The notes under the pieces are model-generated. The model was given only the letters and a program-made list of their open reading frames with translations, did no database searches and was not told the DNA's origin. This document shows, piece after piece, positions 22,257-32,544 of a stretch of DNA of 64,000 bases. The translations under genes were made by a program, and so were the position numbers. Source of the stretch: Lepidostoma basale (lineage: Eukaryota; Arthropoda; Insecta; Trichoptera; Lepidostomatidae); assembly GCA_022606425.2 (NCBI GenBank), contig JAHDVF020000903.1:1116001-1180000 (forward strand). Direction: 5' to 3'. Numbering within the stretch: the stretch's first letter is position 1; each line of letters starts with the position of its first letter.

Positions 22257-25200
22257 GGTCAGGGGTTCCTCCTCTGTCGGGTCCACGGCGACGTGGGTCA
22301 GCGGGCGGTTGTTGATGGTGTGTTCCACCTCGGCAAGTGCGGTCAGCAAGGTCTCCTCCCGAGGGGCTTGCTCCCTTAGGATCGCCTTTAGGGCTTGTTT
22401 CACCGACCGCACTAGCCTTTCCCATGCTCCCCCCATGTGCGGGGCTCCGGGGGGGATGAATCTCCACTCTGTCTCGTTCCCCGCCAGGTACTCTGCGATC
22501 TTCTCATTCGCAGACAGCTCCGTGGCGGCTTCTCTCATCTCTCTGTCAGCGCCGTGGAAATTGGTTCCATTGTCCGTGAGTATGGTTGCAGGTTGGCCCC
22601 TGCGGGCGGACATCCGGCGGAGCGCCATGATGGCGGAGTCCGCGCTCAGTGAGGCGGCGAGTTCAAGGTGCACGGCGCGCGTCGTCAGGCACGTGAAGAG
22701 CGCTCCGTACCTCTTCTCCCGCCGTCGGCCGATGGTAACCTCCATCGGCCCGAAGTAGTCCAATCCGCAGTGTGTGAAGGGCCGGACGCGTCCGGCCAAC
22801 CGGATCGATGGCAGGGGGGCCATTCTAGGTGGTAGTGGCTGGCAGCGTCTGAAGCGGCACGTCGGGCAGCGGAAGCGCAGGGCGCGCAAGTTAGTGCGCA
22901 ATCTCAGCACGTGGAAGCTGCTGCGCACCTCTGCCACAGTCGTCTCTATTGCCGGGTGAAGTCCTTTGTGGTGGATATGGTTGAGCAGGAGACGGGTGTA
23001 TGGGTCGTCCCCGTCGAGGATTATCGGCGAGCGCGTGTCGCCCGACACTCCGCGGAGTTTCCTCAGGCGGCTGTCAGCGCGCCATAGGCCCTCTCGGTCC
23101 TGAAACGGCGCGAGAGGGGCTAGTCGGCTCGAGCGCATGCTGCGGAAGGATCGGGATTGCGAGGCCTGTGTCAGCCTCTTCTCGGCCTCGCGGACCTCCT
23201 CGGCGCGGAGCGTCCCCTCTGGTTCCCGTCTTGCTGCTCCCTCGCGGCATCGGCGGATGAATCGCAGGACCCACGCCGTAGCGCGGGTCAGACGGCTCCA
23301 GGATGAGAACCGTGTGACGTCAGGTAATCCTCCTTCGTCGAGTTGTGTAAGTGTCCCGACGAATTGCGGTCGCAACTCTAGGTCATCGGGCTGGGGCTGG
23401 AGCGCCCTCTCCCGTGGCCATTCGGTCTCCGGTGCCCTCAGAAATGCGGGGCCGCCGAACCATTTCCCAGCGGGTGTGAGATCCGGCGCCTCGCCGTCCC
23501 TGGTCCCGGCGTCAGCGGGGTTGAGTTTGGTGGGCACCCACTTCCAGTCCGAGGCAGATGACAACTCGTCGATTTCGCCGAGGCGGTTGGCGACGAAGGC
23601 GGAGTAACTGCGCGGGTCCGTCCGGATCCAGCATAGGACCGTGGAGGAGTCCGTCCAGTAAGTCGTCTTGATTATGTGTAGTTGCGTCTCTTTTCGTATG
23701 GTGGCGGCCAGGCGGGCGGCCATCAGGGCGGCTTGCAGCTCCATTCGGGGGACGGACAGAGGCTTGAGGGGTGCCACCTTTGTTTTCGCGGCAATGAAGT
23801 AGACGTCCTTTCCCCCGACTATGTAAGCCACGGTGCAACACGCCAGCTCGGACGCGTCGCAGAAGACGTGCAGTGTGACGTCGCCGCCGCTTCTCCCGGC
23901 CGTGCAACGCGGGATCTTGACATCGATGTGGCTCGCGAGCTCCAACCATTCCTGCCACTTCTTGGCCTGCGCCGGTTGGATGACCTCGTCCCACTCGATG
24001 CCCGACCGCCAGACGGCCTGTAGGAGGATCTTCGATCGGATCGTCAGGCAGGTGATGAAGCCCACCGGATCGAAAATTCTCATGACGGCGCTCAGCAGCT
24101 GTCGCTTGGTGGGTCGGGCCGCCACGTCCTCGGTCCTCCTAAAGTTGAACCGGAACTGGTCGGCGGCCGGACTCCACTCCAGTCCCAGGATCTTCTCTGT
24201 CTCCTCGCCTCCGTCGATGGTTACAGCCGTCTTGGCTCTGGCGTCGATGGGCACACTCTGGATGGACGCGGGTTCGTTGGTCGCCCAGTTTGTCAGTTCG
24301 AAACCGCTGGCTGCCAAGGCGTCTCGGATGTCTCGGACGAGCGTGGCGGCCTCCTCCGGGGTGTCCACCGCGTCCAGATAGTCGTCCATGTAGAACTTGG
24401 TTCTGATCGCGATGGCTGCCTCGGGGAACTTCAGCGCACAAGCCTCCGCCGCCTTGTTGCGCACAAAGTGCGCGCTGCTCGGGGAGCAAGTCGCTCCAAA
24501 CATCACGGACGTGAGGACGTAGGCGGCGGGCTCCGACTGCGCATTCGGGCGCCATAGGTACGTCTGCGAGGGCCAGTCGGCCGGGCGAATCTTGATGCGC
24601 AGGAACATCTCCTTAATGTCAGCCGCGAGAGCCACCTTGCCCTCGCGGAAGCGGATGAGGTTCCCGAGCAGAGATGTCAGCAAGTCGGGGCCGGTCAGCA
24701 GACGGTCGTTCAGCGAGGTCCCTCGGCAGCGGCTGGCGGCGTCGAAGACCACTCGGAACTTCCCTGGTTTATTCGGGTTTGATATGGAGAAGTGGGGCAG
24801 GTACCATCTTCGTGGTGCCGGTGCAGCGGCCTCCGCTTCGCTCAACTGCCTAGCGTAACCCTTGCTAAGCAGGAGCTCCATTTTCTCTGTGTATTGGGCA
24901 GCTAGTGGCGGGTCCCTCTGCAGCTTCTTCTCAAGCGTGAGTAGCCTCCTCCTCGCGCACGCACGATTGTCCGGGAGCAGGGAGGAGTCTTCCTTCCATA
25001 ATAGGCCCGTCTCCCAGCTGCCGTCCGCCAGTCTCCGAGTGGTCTGCTCCATCAGCTGCTCCGCTCTCTGATCGTCTGCGTTGATGCGTTCCGCGGCCGT
25101 TACTCCGAGGGAATCGACCGCGAAATTGTAGCGGAGCAGCTCGTCTAGTCGGGTGTCCTGCCGGTCCTCGGATCGTAGCGCCAAGGTTGTTGCGTGAAGT

Positions 25201-27923
25201 ATCTTCCCGCTGGCTAACCAGCCGAGGGCCGTTCGGGACATGAGGGGGAGGTCCGCTTTCTCAGAGACCTCCCGTGACACTATTAGGTGCGCGTTATCAT
25301 TCCCGATCAGTATGACCGGTCGTACGCGTCGCCCGTCGGGTAGCGGCTGTAGTGGGAGGTCTAGACCCTCCACCGTGTATGCCTCCACGGTGTACTTTTG
25401 TCCCTCCGAGTTAAGGAGGGATATCGATACTCGCCGGGAGTGAGAGTCCTTTGCGCACGCTCCGAGTGCTCCGTGTAGGCGGAGCTCGTACTTCGGTCCC
25501 GTGGCGCCGACGTCTCTTGCCGTTCTGGCGTCGATTAAGGTGACCGTCGACCCCTCATCGAGGAGAGCGTGCACTGGGGCTGCACCTCTAGGTCCGGTCA
25601 CCGTTACCTCCGCAACTTTGAGGTAGACATCTGGGTCGGGCCGCGAGACGTGCATGCACGTCACCGCTTGCGTCCTATGTAGGAGTTCGTGGTGATCTCC
25701 GCCGCATCCCTCGATGTTGCACGGTCCTTGCACACACTGACCTTTGTGTAAGGCCAAACAAACAACACAGGCGCCGGCCGCTCGAACGAGCACCCAGCGC
25801 CGTTTCGGATCACTTTTCGTAAACTCGGGGCACTTTTTCAACTTATGTTTATGTGATTGGCAGATCGCACAAGCGTTTCTTACACTTTTATTGTCACTTA
25901 ATTCACTGGGGCGTTTACGCGGCGGGGCACTCACGGTGTCGCGCGCGGGCGCGGCGCATTCTTTTGCTTCGTACGCTGTCGCGTGCACTGTGGCCTTGAA
26001 GTCGCGCCTCTCGCGTCCCGTCGCGGCCCTTCCCGATCTCAGCGAGCAACCGAAACGAGGCATCCGGTCCATGATGTTCCGGAGGAACTTCGAGAACTCG
26101 GTGATGGTTGACTCGGTTGCAGTCTGCGCCCAATTCACCCGCAGAAAGAAGGGTAACTTTGCAGTTACGTCGCACAACAGCGCCGGGTTCGCCAAGTAAT
26201 CCGAGGGCATGAGATTTAGTTGCGCCACTAGATTTTGGATCGCCGCACTAAAATCGAAGAACTGTTCGTTCGTTGCGTTGTCCGGGAGGTCGGGGAGTTT
26301 CCTAACCCTCTCTAGGGTCAGTGTCGCAATCGAGTGGACGTCACCGAAGCGGCGTTCCAGGACCTCGAGGATTTCCGGGACGTGCTCCGGGTCCAAAAGA
26401 AGGCTTGCTACTGCTCCCCGCGCCTTCCCGACGAGTACGCGCTGAAGTCGCATCAGGTTCTCCGCCTTGGTCATCTTGCAGGTGGTGGTAGACGACCAGA
26501 ATTGGGCCTGCCAGCCCGGCCAGTCCAGGGGGTCGCCGGCGAAGTTGGGAAGGTCCTTTGCCATGGACTGTCTGGCGAGGAAGGCCGTCATTTGGTTCCC
26601 CTGTTCAGTTGAGTGGGAAGGGCCATCGTTGAGGCTCCTGGCTTCAGCCCTCTCCATCAAGGCGGTCAGGCGGGCGAGCGACTCGTCCGTTCCACCGCTC
26701 ACTGGGGGCCAAAGCGCCTGCATCGGCGCTCCGTCCATGCGGGGTGGCGGGGCGTGTGTGCCGGCCGCGTACCCGCGTGTGTTGTCCGGCGCCGGGCCTT
26801 GTAGGCCGGGCGCGGCGTTGTAGTGCGGCTCCTCTCGATTGGCGGAGCGCCCGTGGCTGCTCCGCTCCTCGCCGCTCTGCACAGGCTGCGTGGGTCCCCA
26901 CCGCGTGTCGGCCGGCGCCGGGGCCCTCGGGCCGGGCGCGGGCGCGCTGCTGTGGTCCTGCATCCTGCGCTCAGCAGCATAGGGGTCGTATGATGGGACC
27001 CTGCTGCTCGGAGTCGGATCCGTTCTGCTCCAATGCGCGCCTGACGCGTCTGCATGATGCTGATGTCCGGGCTCCTGGTGGGTGAGTGCTGGCGGCACCT
27101 GCCGCGGTTGACACGCCTGTGCCGGTCCGTTGTAACCGGATGGTGTCATCCCCAGTGGCAGCGCTCGTTCGGGGGCTGAACGCGGGTCGTAAGGCCGCGC
27201 CCAGCCGCTCGGAGTAGGATCTGCTTGTTCCCACTGCGCACCTGGCGCCAGGCTTGGTGCGCCGGGCGCGGGTGCGTCATCGTGGTACTGCGCCCTGTCC
27301 TCCTGTGATGTGGGGTCGCCATGCCTCCACTGCGCGCCGGTGTGGGCCGGGCCGTCTCGGCCGGGCGCCGGCGCGCTGGCCCGGGTCTGCTGTCCGGGCA
27401 TGAACGGCGTTGGATCCTGCCGCGGTTGACCTGCTTGTGCCGGCCCGCCTGGGCCGGGAGCGGTCATTCCTGCTGGCGGCGCTCGTCCTGTGAGTGCACG
27501 CAGTGAAGCCTGAAGATCTTCCATCTGTGCCGCGTATCTCTCGACCTCCCGCTCGCGCCTCCGCAGCTCCTTGCGGAGCAGGCGGACGGTGTCCTGGGTA
27601 GAGATCGAAGACGGCTGGTCCTCATCCTCGGTGTCCGTGCTCCTGCTCGGACACGGCGTGGTGAGGTCGGCTGTTGCGGAAGCCCCGCTGTCGGCGGGCG
27701 CAGATGAACATGTCTGCAGCCACTCGGCGGTCGTCTGGTCCCCGGAAGGCACACGAACGGCGGGCGCAGGCTGCTCGGCTGCGGTGAGAGGGGCTGCCGG
27801 GGGCGCTAGGCCCGGGGCGGCAGCGAAGTGGGTGGAAGGCGGTGCATTCCCTCCGGCTGTGGTGGTGGAAGGTCCAGCGGGCCCACTGGAGGCTTCCTTC
27901 CCGGAGCGGAGTGAAGGCGACAT
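22242..27923 (-). CDS. BEL/Pao Gag-Pol polyprotein
   Basis: Encodes the fused capsid and enzyme polyprotein that copies element RNA into DNA and integrates it. The first in-frame ATG after the primer-binding site is at 27923, giving 1893 residues; the open frame itself runs up into the LTR to 27971 with no ATG there. In order: an unusually long Pro/Ala/Gly-rich N-terminus (1-455) with a likely coiled coil at about 111-144; a DUF1759-type Gag (about 456-640); zinc-knuckle cysteines from 685; aspartic protease DEGS 789-792; RT from about 1037 with YMDD 1178-1181; RNase H with D1356 (FCDAS); integrase zinc finger near 1650 and catalytic D1722, D1784, E1835. It stops early in integrase because of a frame break. 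Confidence 0.92.
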   Translation of the reverse strand: MSPSLRSGKEASSGPAGPSTTTAGGNAPPSTHFAAAPGLAPPAAPLTAAEQPAPAVRVPSGDQTTAEWLQTCSSAPADSGASATADLTTPCPSRSTDTEDEDQPSSISTQDTVRLLRKELRRREREVERYAAQMEDLQASLRALTGRAPPAGMTAPGPGGPAQAGQPRQDPTPFMPGQQTRASAPAPGRDGPAHTGAQWRHGDPTSQEDRAQYHDDAPAPGAPSLAPGAQWEQADPTPSGWARPYDPRSAPERALPLGMTPSGYNGPAQACQPRQVPPALTHQEPGHQHHADASGAHWSRTDPTPSSRVPSYDPYAAERRMQDHSSAPAPGPRAPAPADTRWGPTQPVQSGEERSSHGRSANREEPHYNAAPGLQGPAPDNTRGYAAGTHAPPPRMDGAPMQALWPPVSGGTDESLARLTALMERAEARSLNDGPSHSTEQGNQMTAFLARQSMAKDLPNFAGDPLDWPGWQAQFWSSTTTCKMTKAENLMRLQRVLVGKARGAVASLLLDPEHVPEILEVLERRFGDVHSIATLTLERVRKLPDLPDNATNEQFFDFSAAIQNLVAQLNLMPSDYLANPALLCDVTAKLPFFLRVNWAQTATESTITEFSKFLRNIMDRMPRFGCSLRSGRAATGRERRDFKATVHATAYEAKECAAPARDTVSAPPRKRPSELSDNKSVRNACAICQSHKHKLKKCPEFTKSDPKRRWVLVRAAGACVVCLALHKGQCVQGPCNIEGCGGDHHELLHRTQAVTCMHVSRPDPDVYLKVAEVTVTGPRGAAPVHALLDEGSTVTLIDARTARDVGATGPKYELRLHGALGACAKDSHSRRVSISLLNSEGQKYTVEAYTVEGLDLPLQPLPDGRRVRPVILIGNDNAHLIVSREVSEKADLPLMSRTALGWLASGKILHATTLALRSEDRQDTRLDELLRYNFAVDSLGVTAAERINADDQRAEQLMEQTTRRLADGSWETGLLWKEDSSLLPDNRACARRRLLTLEKKLQRDPPLAAQYTEKMELLLSKGYARQLSEAEAAAPAPRRWYLPHFSISNPNKPGKFRVVFDAASRCRGTSLNDRLLTGPDLLTSLLGNLIRFREGKVALAADIKEMFLRIKIRPADWPSQTYLWRPNAQSEPAAYVLTSVMFGATCSPSSAHFVRNKAAEACALKFPEAAIAIRTKFYMDDYLDAVDTPEEAATLVRDIRDALAASGFELTNWATNEPASIQSVPIDARAKTAVTIDGGEETEKILGLEWSPAADQFRFNFRRTEDVAARPTKRQLLSAVMRIFDPVGFITCLTIRSKILLQAVWRSGIEWDEVIQPAQAKKWQEWLELASHIDVKIPRCTAGRSGGDVTLHVFCDASELACCTVAYIVGGKDVYFIAAKTKVAPLKPLSVPRMELQAALMAARLAATIRKETQLHIIKTTYWTDSSTVLCWIRTDPRSYSAFVANRLGEIDELSSASDWKWVPTKLNPADAGTRDGEAPDLTPAGKWFGGPAFLRAPETEWPRERALQPQPDDLELRPQFVGTLTQLDEGGLPDVTRFSSWSRLTRATAWVLRFIRRCREGAARREPEGTLRAEEVREAEKRLTQASQSRSFRSMRSSRLAPLAPFQDREGLWRADSRLRKLRGVSGDTRSPIILDGDDPYTRLLLNHIHHKGLHPAIETTVAEVRSSFHVLRLRTNLRALRFRCPTCRFRRCQPLPPRMAPLPSIRLAGRVRPFTHCGLDYFGPMEVTIGRRREKRYGALFTCLTTRAVHLELAASLSADSAIMALRRMSARRGQPATILTDNGTNFHGADREMREAATELSANEKIAEYLAGNETEWRFIPPGAPHMGGAWERLVRSVKQALKAILREQAPREETLLTALAEVEHTINNRPLTHVAVDPTEEEPLTPTTS

Positions 27924-27939
27924 CGGAGATGAGACTGAT

Positions 27940-27957
27940 CCGCGGCTCGAAGGACCA
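27940..27957 (-). other. Primer-binding site, tRNA-Tyr type
   Basis: Directly next to the 5' LTR the minus strand reads TGGTCCTTCGAGCCG. This is complementary to the 3' end of animal tRNA-Tyr including CCA (…CGGCTCGAAGGACCA). Minus-strand synthesis would start here. Confidence 0.75.
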
Positions 27958-28721
27958 TGTACGGGACGCACTGGACGTCCCTGTAATTTTTTATTTGTGG
28001 CGCCGACTGCTGCTCGTCTCCGATGTAGTCCACGGGGAAAGGGGCGTGATGCTACTTAACTCTCGTACCGAAAGCGGGCGAAAAATAATAAGCAAGTTAT
28101 ATTTAGTCGGCGATCGGTAGAGAGTGAAGCGTGATGCGAAGTGGGGTGTGCGAGGGCTCAGCCTTTATAAAGGCTATTTTCAACTGATGCTCTTGGCAGG
28201 CTCTAGGCATGCACTGATTTGCTCTGCCCAGGGCCCACCTATTTATACGATTTGCCGGCGGCGGTCCCGGTAGCAGTGCCACCTGGCGGCACTTTCCCAA
28301 AGCTACCTGCCGGCCGCGAGGCCTCCCACTGTTTTCGCCACCCCACGCTTCGACTGTTCACACTTCACTCCGTCCCGACCGCCTCGTTTATTCCTCATGA
28401 TCAATTATACAAGAAAAATACAAAAAAGAAGACTTATACTCTAAATACACAAAGTTGCGACGTTAAAACCGGGAGCAAAAAATGTACGGGGAGAATTGTG
28501 GGACTGGCCAAAATGGACGCCGCGGACCCCTGTGTGCCCTCTCTCGCTCGCACACAGCTTGCTGGCCTCGGCGTCCTAGGTAGCAGACTTTCAGCGCAGT
28601 CCCCTCTCTCCGCCCGTTACCTAATTCAGCCCACGATTCCAACGCCGCACAAACACAAATAGATAGATGAAATTAAGTGATAATATCGGGAAGTTTTAAT
28701 CGCCCCCGTACGTCCGATACA
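27958..28721 (-). repeat. 5' LTR of the BEL/Pao element
   Basis: Element transcription starts from this copy. On the minus strand it begins TGTATCGG and ends CCCGTACA. Candidate U3 is 28721-28216, R starts near 28215, and AATAAA lies at 27990-27995. A 16-bp perfect palindrome containing TATAAA (28160-28175) is also present. Confidence 0.95.
28213..28247 (-). promoter_or_regulatory. LTR core promoter (5' LTR copy)
   Basis: TATAAATA (28247-28240 on the minus strand) and the initiator TCAGT (28217-28213) with A+1 at 28215, 32 nt downstream of the TATA box. This predicts the start of genomic RNA. The initiator form is characteristic of arthropod promoters. Confidence 0.55.
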
Positions 28722-28726
28722 AAGAG
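28722..28726. other. Target-site duplication, right copy (AAGAG)
   Basis: Second copy of the 5-bp duplication, directly after the CA of the LTR. Confidence 0.9.
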
Positions 28727-28941
28727 AGATATGTGAGGTTGAGGATAATATAAGAGGCAGAGAGCGAAAAAGAGACTGAAACGGTCATGTACATAGAATG
28801 AACACCAACAGACTCCCTTATATTACATTATATAATCAACCTCATGGGACTCATCCTCGTGGAAGACTTCCTAAAAGATGGATGGATGAACACTCTGCAG
28901 AACATACCACATAGGTCTACAACAAGGAAGAAGAAGAAGAA
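28727..28941 (+). mobile_element. LINE family A, right half, with (GAA)n end
   Basis: Continues the frame interrupted at 21003: EICEVED, RGRERKRD, a stop (TGA), then NGHVHRMNTNRLPYITLYNQ and HPRGRLPKRWMDE, the usual GRPP(K)RW(M/H)D tail of RTE-like elements. It closes with AAGGAAGAAGAAGAAGAA at about 28924-28941. Decayed before the BEL insertion, as both stops show. Confidence 0.85.
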
Positions 28942-30219
28942 CATTATTCTTAAAATGAGTACGTTTTATTATTCTTTTAACTTTTCCTGAGTACGAGTAA
29001 AACACATTTGTACAGAATCCTTTCTGTGAAGTATAATTTTAAAAAAATCGGATGCGCTAACTCCTTCGTCGAATTTTTTTTCGCAGTATATTTTTCATGT
29101 TCATGCTCAGGGCTATAGTCCGAATATTTAAGAGATAGTTTCTTAAATAAAATTCTTAAATTAAATAAAAAATTATTAACAATATTTTCATCATTATCTA
29201 TTTCTGTTTTTTCAAGCATTAATAATCAATGTGTTTGGGGGTTTAGATATATCCGTACATATTCACGTAACTTGAAAACCTCTTACAATTAGACCGACAT
29301 TTCAGAGACAGTTATAGTCTCTATCTTCAGGGAAGTAGGACTTCGAGGATTTCAAGATACACGGATATACCCAAGATTTCAAAAAAACATTGCTACCCAC
29401 CGTAAACCTCCAAGCAATTTTGATTCAAACGTAGCTTATCTCTGGTAATGCCAATGGAGTGTCTTATAAAAAAATCAGCGTTGTCGTTTTATTTAACATA
29501 TTAAGAATTAGCGATACTTTGAAGTATTCTCATTTTTAGATTGTGATTCTTCTGATACTTTGTTCCAAAGTAATGTATTCATCATAAGTCAGTTATTTTA
29601 AATCAAATTACTCTAATATATGTAAATGAACTCAGTATAACTCGAAATAGATCATGTATTACTGCTTCATCAGTTGATGATGAATGATAATAAAGTAACA
29701 TCAGAGTTAGCGTTTCTCACCTCTGACGTAGCAATTTTCCTTTTAATACACTGCAAGTTATACAAACCGTAGCGCTTACGGAAAGTGTTAATATAAAACA
29801 ACTTTCGGGTTCATAGAAGCTCCTGGAAACCAGATATATAAGACTAACTATTCCATAACATACCTGAATGGTATACTGTATTATAAAACATATTTGAATA
29901 ACAATGGAGGAGTAAGTTACATTATAATTTAGTTTATTCAGTATTCAAATCTATTTCAAGCTATCTGTGAGCTACTGAAAATAGATTTGAATAGTTATTG
30001 TGCGAATTTGGAGGTAAAATATTCATGTATGATGTTACGAACATACATTTCAAGTATGTAGGTATAATAGTTTACTTGTTTAACTAAGAGAACATGTCAT
30101 GTATTAAGATATTTTTATAGAGTGCTCATTCTATAGAAATTCATCGATACTTCTCAATGGTTGCCTCTATAAATTTTATAAAATATACGTCCATTGTTTC
30201 TCAAAGCATTATAGTATTT
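28942..30219. other. AT-rich stretch without recognised gene
   Basis: No recognised gene. A weak inverted repeat joins ATATATCCGTA (about 29248) with ACGGATATA (about 29359), and another joins TATTCAAATCTATTT (about 29940) with AAATAGATTTGAATA (about 29980). Confidence 0.4.
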
Positions 30220-30633
30220 TGATTTTGATTGACTTCTTCGGAAGGAAGATTCTCCGCAGAATCTTCGGACCTATTAAGGATGGTCAGACGTGGAGAAGGA
30301 AATATAGCAGAGAGCTCTACGATCTATACCAGGACGTCAAAGTGGTTAAATGTATAACAATTACCAGACTGCGCTAGTTAGAGCACTTGCACTGCATGGT
30401 CTGGATGCATCTGCATGTATCTGAATGCATCTGATGCATTTGGAGCTCGGCTGAGAAGAAGCGTCGGCAAGCCGAGACTGCGATGGTTGGATGGTTTTGT
30501 GACAGACTGTTGGGTCCTGGAACAGCAAAACTGGGAGGTGGCGGCCAGAGACAGGACGGGAAAGAGACGTTTCTTGGAGGAGGCTAAGACCCACCAAGAG
30601 TTGTAATGCCGGAGAAGAAGAAATGATTTTGAT
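30220..30633 (+). mobile_element. Truncated LINE insertion with 10-bp target duplication
   Basis: TGATTTTGAT occurs at 30220-30229 and 30624-30633. Between them, RKILRRIFGPIKDGQTWRRK, YSRELYDLYQDVKVVKCI and then, in another frame, VGKPRLRWLDGFVTD and LEEAKTHQEL form the C-terminal tail of an insect endonuclease/reverse transcriptase ('GPI..WRRRYN.EL'). The copy ends in GGAGAAGAAGAA. It is 5'-truncated, with at least one frameshift and a stop. Confidence 0.88.
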
Positions 30634-30771
30634 ACATTTCAATCAATGATAATTTTTAAACGTCATTTTATTTGTTTGAGCATCAATTGAACTGCAAATT
30701 TATCAAAAATAAGTTATTATAAAATGATTCCCGCTTAAAAATAGTAGGTTTAAGTCTCATTTTTAAGTAGT

Positions 30772-31259
30772 GTGTAGTTTATGATCATCAAGCCGGTGAC
30801 ATATGGTTCTGAGTCATGGACGATGACTCTAAAAGAACAACAATTAATCTACTGGTTTGAGAATAGAATACTTAGAATTATCCTAGGACCCAGACCCGGT
30901 GTTGCAGCGGGAACTTGGAGGCATAGGACCAACCAAGAGATCCGTACGATGACCCAGCAGCCCCTTATAACAAGCACCGTGAGAGCCGGTTGCCTGGCAT
31001 GGATTGGACACGTATGCCGAGCCGAAGAGACCAGAGTAATCAAGACCTTGTACGCGACTAGACCGACTGGAGTAACACCTCTAAGAAGGCCTAGACAGCG
31101 CCTAATGGACAATGTTCTGGCTGATCTGGCTAGGTTGGGCGAATCGAACTGCTGGGAGCAAAAGGCGCAGGATCGAGGAGCTTGGCGAAAACTCATCAAG
31201 GAGGCTAAAACTCTTCAAGAGTTGTAGGGCCATAGGAAGTAAGTAAGTGTAGTTTATGA
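30772..31259 (+). mobile_element. Truncated LINE insertion with 13-bp target duplication
   Basis: GTGTAGTTTATGA occurs at 30772-30784 and 31247-31259. The 462-bp insert encodes one uninterrupted frame to a stop at 31227: VTYGSESWTMTLKEQQLIYW, ENRILRIILGPRP, RAGCLAWIGHVCRAEETRVI and RPRQRLMDNVLADLARLGES, the post-catalytic region of a non-LTR reverse transcriptase. The first ATG belongs to the target, so this is not a gene start. The tail is GGAAGTAAGTAA. The intact frame and perfect duplication point to a recent event. Confidence 0.92.
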
Positions 31260-32544
31260 GAACGTTTTCGAGAAACAACCGTCTCTTTCATCAGGTTATC
31301 TACACGTTATATCTTGTTGTATAAACATAACTTCCTTCTCTAATAAATTATAACTATTAATGATCATAATTCATCTATTGAAATTCGTATAGAGCAAGAA
31401 GAACTTTTGTATGGCAATATTACGGAAAAACCTCCTTCGTAGTTCCAAAGAAAAAACACATTCCGAGTAGATGCCATACATGTATGACTTTGTTCGCCTT
31501 TGCAAACAAATATTTACTTCAAAAATACCTAAGCAACTTTTATTTTTGCGATCGTGTCAAAAGTTTCAGAAAGTTCTTAAGGTTACTCAATATATATTTT
31601 TTTATAACTGTTATAATATTCTTTGAAAAGTAAATTCATTATGCGTATATAAATATATGACGAAAACAGAAGTATGTAATTTATTGAAAAAAAACGAAAG
31701 ACTGCGGATAAAACATCAGAGATAAGTTGTTTCATTTTAATCTTTTAAATGTTAAACTTTGATATGAAATATTATTTTTCCTCAATAATAAAACATCATT
31801 ATCAAAAAAATGTTTTCACAACTATATGTTAAGCATGAAATTTAGATTTCATCTTAAAGATACAAAAAATTGTAAAAACTGTTTTTTTCTTTTGTATTTT
31901 ATTCATTTGTAAAAATATATTTAGGTAAGAAGTTTTAACATGATAATCATATTGCCATATAATAATTATATGTTTGTATAGAATGTGTAGTTACAATCTA
32001 CCTTTACTTATTGAATCTTTGTTCTCCTGTCAATTAATTAAACTAAAATGTATTGGATTTACTTTATAATCAAAATACAGTGTATTTGATAATTCAATTA
32101 CTTACCTGGATATAATATTAGCATCTTTCCGTTATGTACAACTCATATTGACTATATTGCCTTATCACATTGGCTAAACTAATTATAAACATTTTTATTG
32201 AATATTTCATCGATATGCGTTATTATTCAATAAATATGGGTTTGGTTTTATGGACACGCTGCCATCTTAAAAAAGATCATTTCGAAATTAGAGTTTCTTC
32301 ATATTTCATAAATCGTTCTCTCGACATTTGAGGTCTGCTATCTTCTTGGAGTACCAAATAAAGAAATCTGTAATACAAAGCAAATAATAATGTTTATTTT
32401 GTTTGAAAACTTCGTATGATCTACATCCATTTTGTCCGTGGACACACAACCCAAAAAATTGTTACCTTTATGAAGCTCACTCAATCACGAGCGAAACCGA
32501 CCGTTTAAAATTTAGCCTTATTTTAGCAAAGAAAAATATAGCTA
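31260..32544. other. AT-rich stretch without recognised gene
   Basis: No recognised gene, RNA or repeat. Confidence 0.5.

Larger units (their letters stand above)
21004..28721 (-). mobile_element. BEL/Pao LTR retrotransposon, near full length
   Basis: A 7718-bp element with LTRs of 765 bp (21004-21768) and 764 bp (27958-28721), a 6189-bp interior, a 5-bp target duplication, primer-binding site, polypurine tract and one long gag-pol frame on the minus strand. The domain order protease, RT with YMDD, RNase H, integrase, together with the DUF1759-type Gag, places it in BEL/Pao. No env-like frame follows pol. Near-identical LTRs indicate a recent insertion. It is much more GC-rich than its surroundings. 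Pol is broken near its 3' end by a frame shift. Confidence 0.95.

Noticed and set aside
27958..27971. Polyprotein start inside the LTR at 27971
   Set aside because: The codon there is GTG and lies upstream of the primer-binding site; the first ATG after the site, at 27923, is the better start.
22150..28059. Many plus-strand frames across the BEL interior
   Set aside because: They are antisense or shifted shadows of the GC-rich gag-pol frame.
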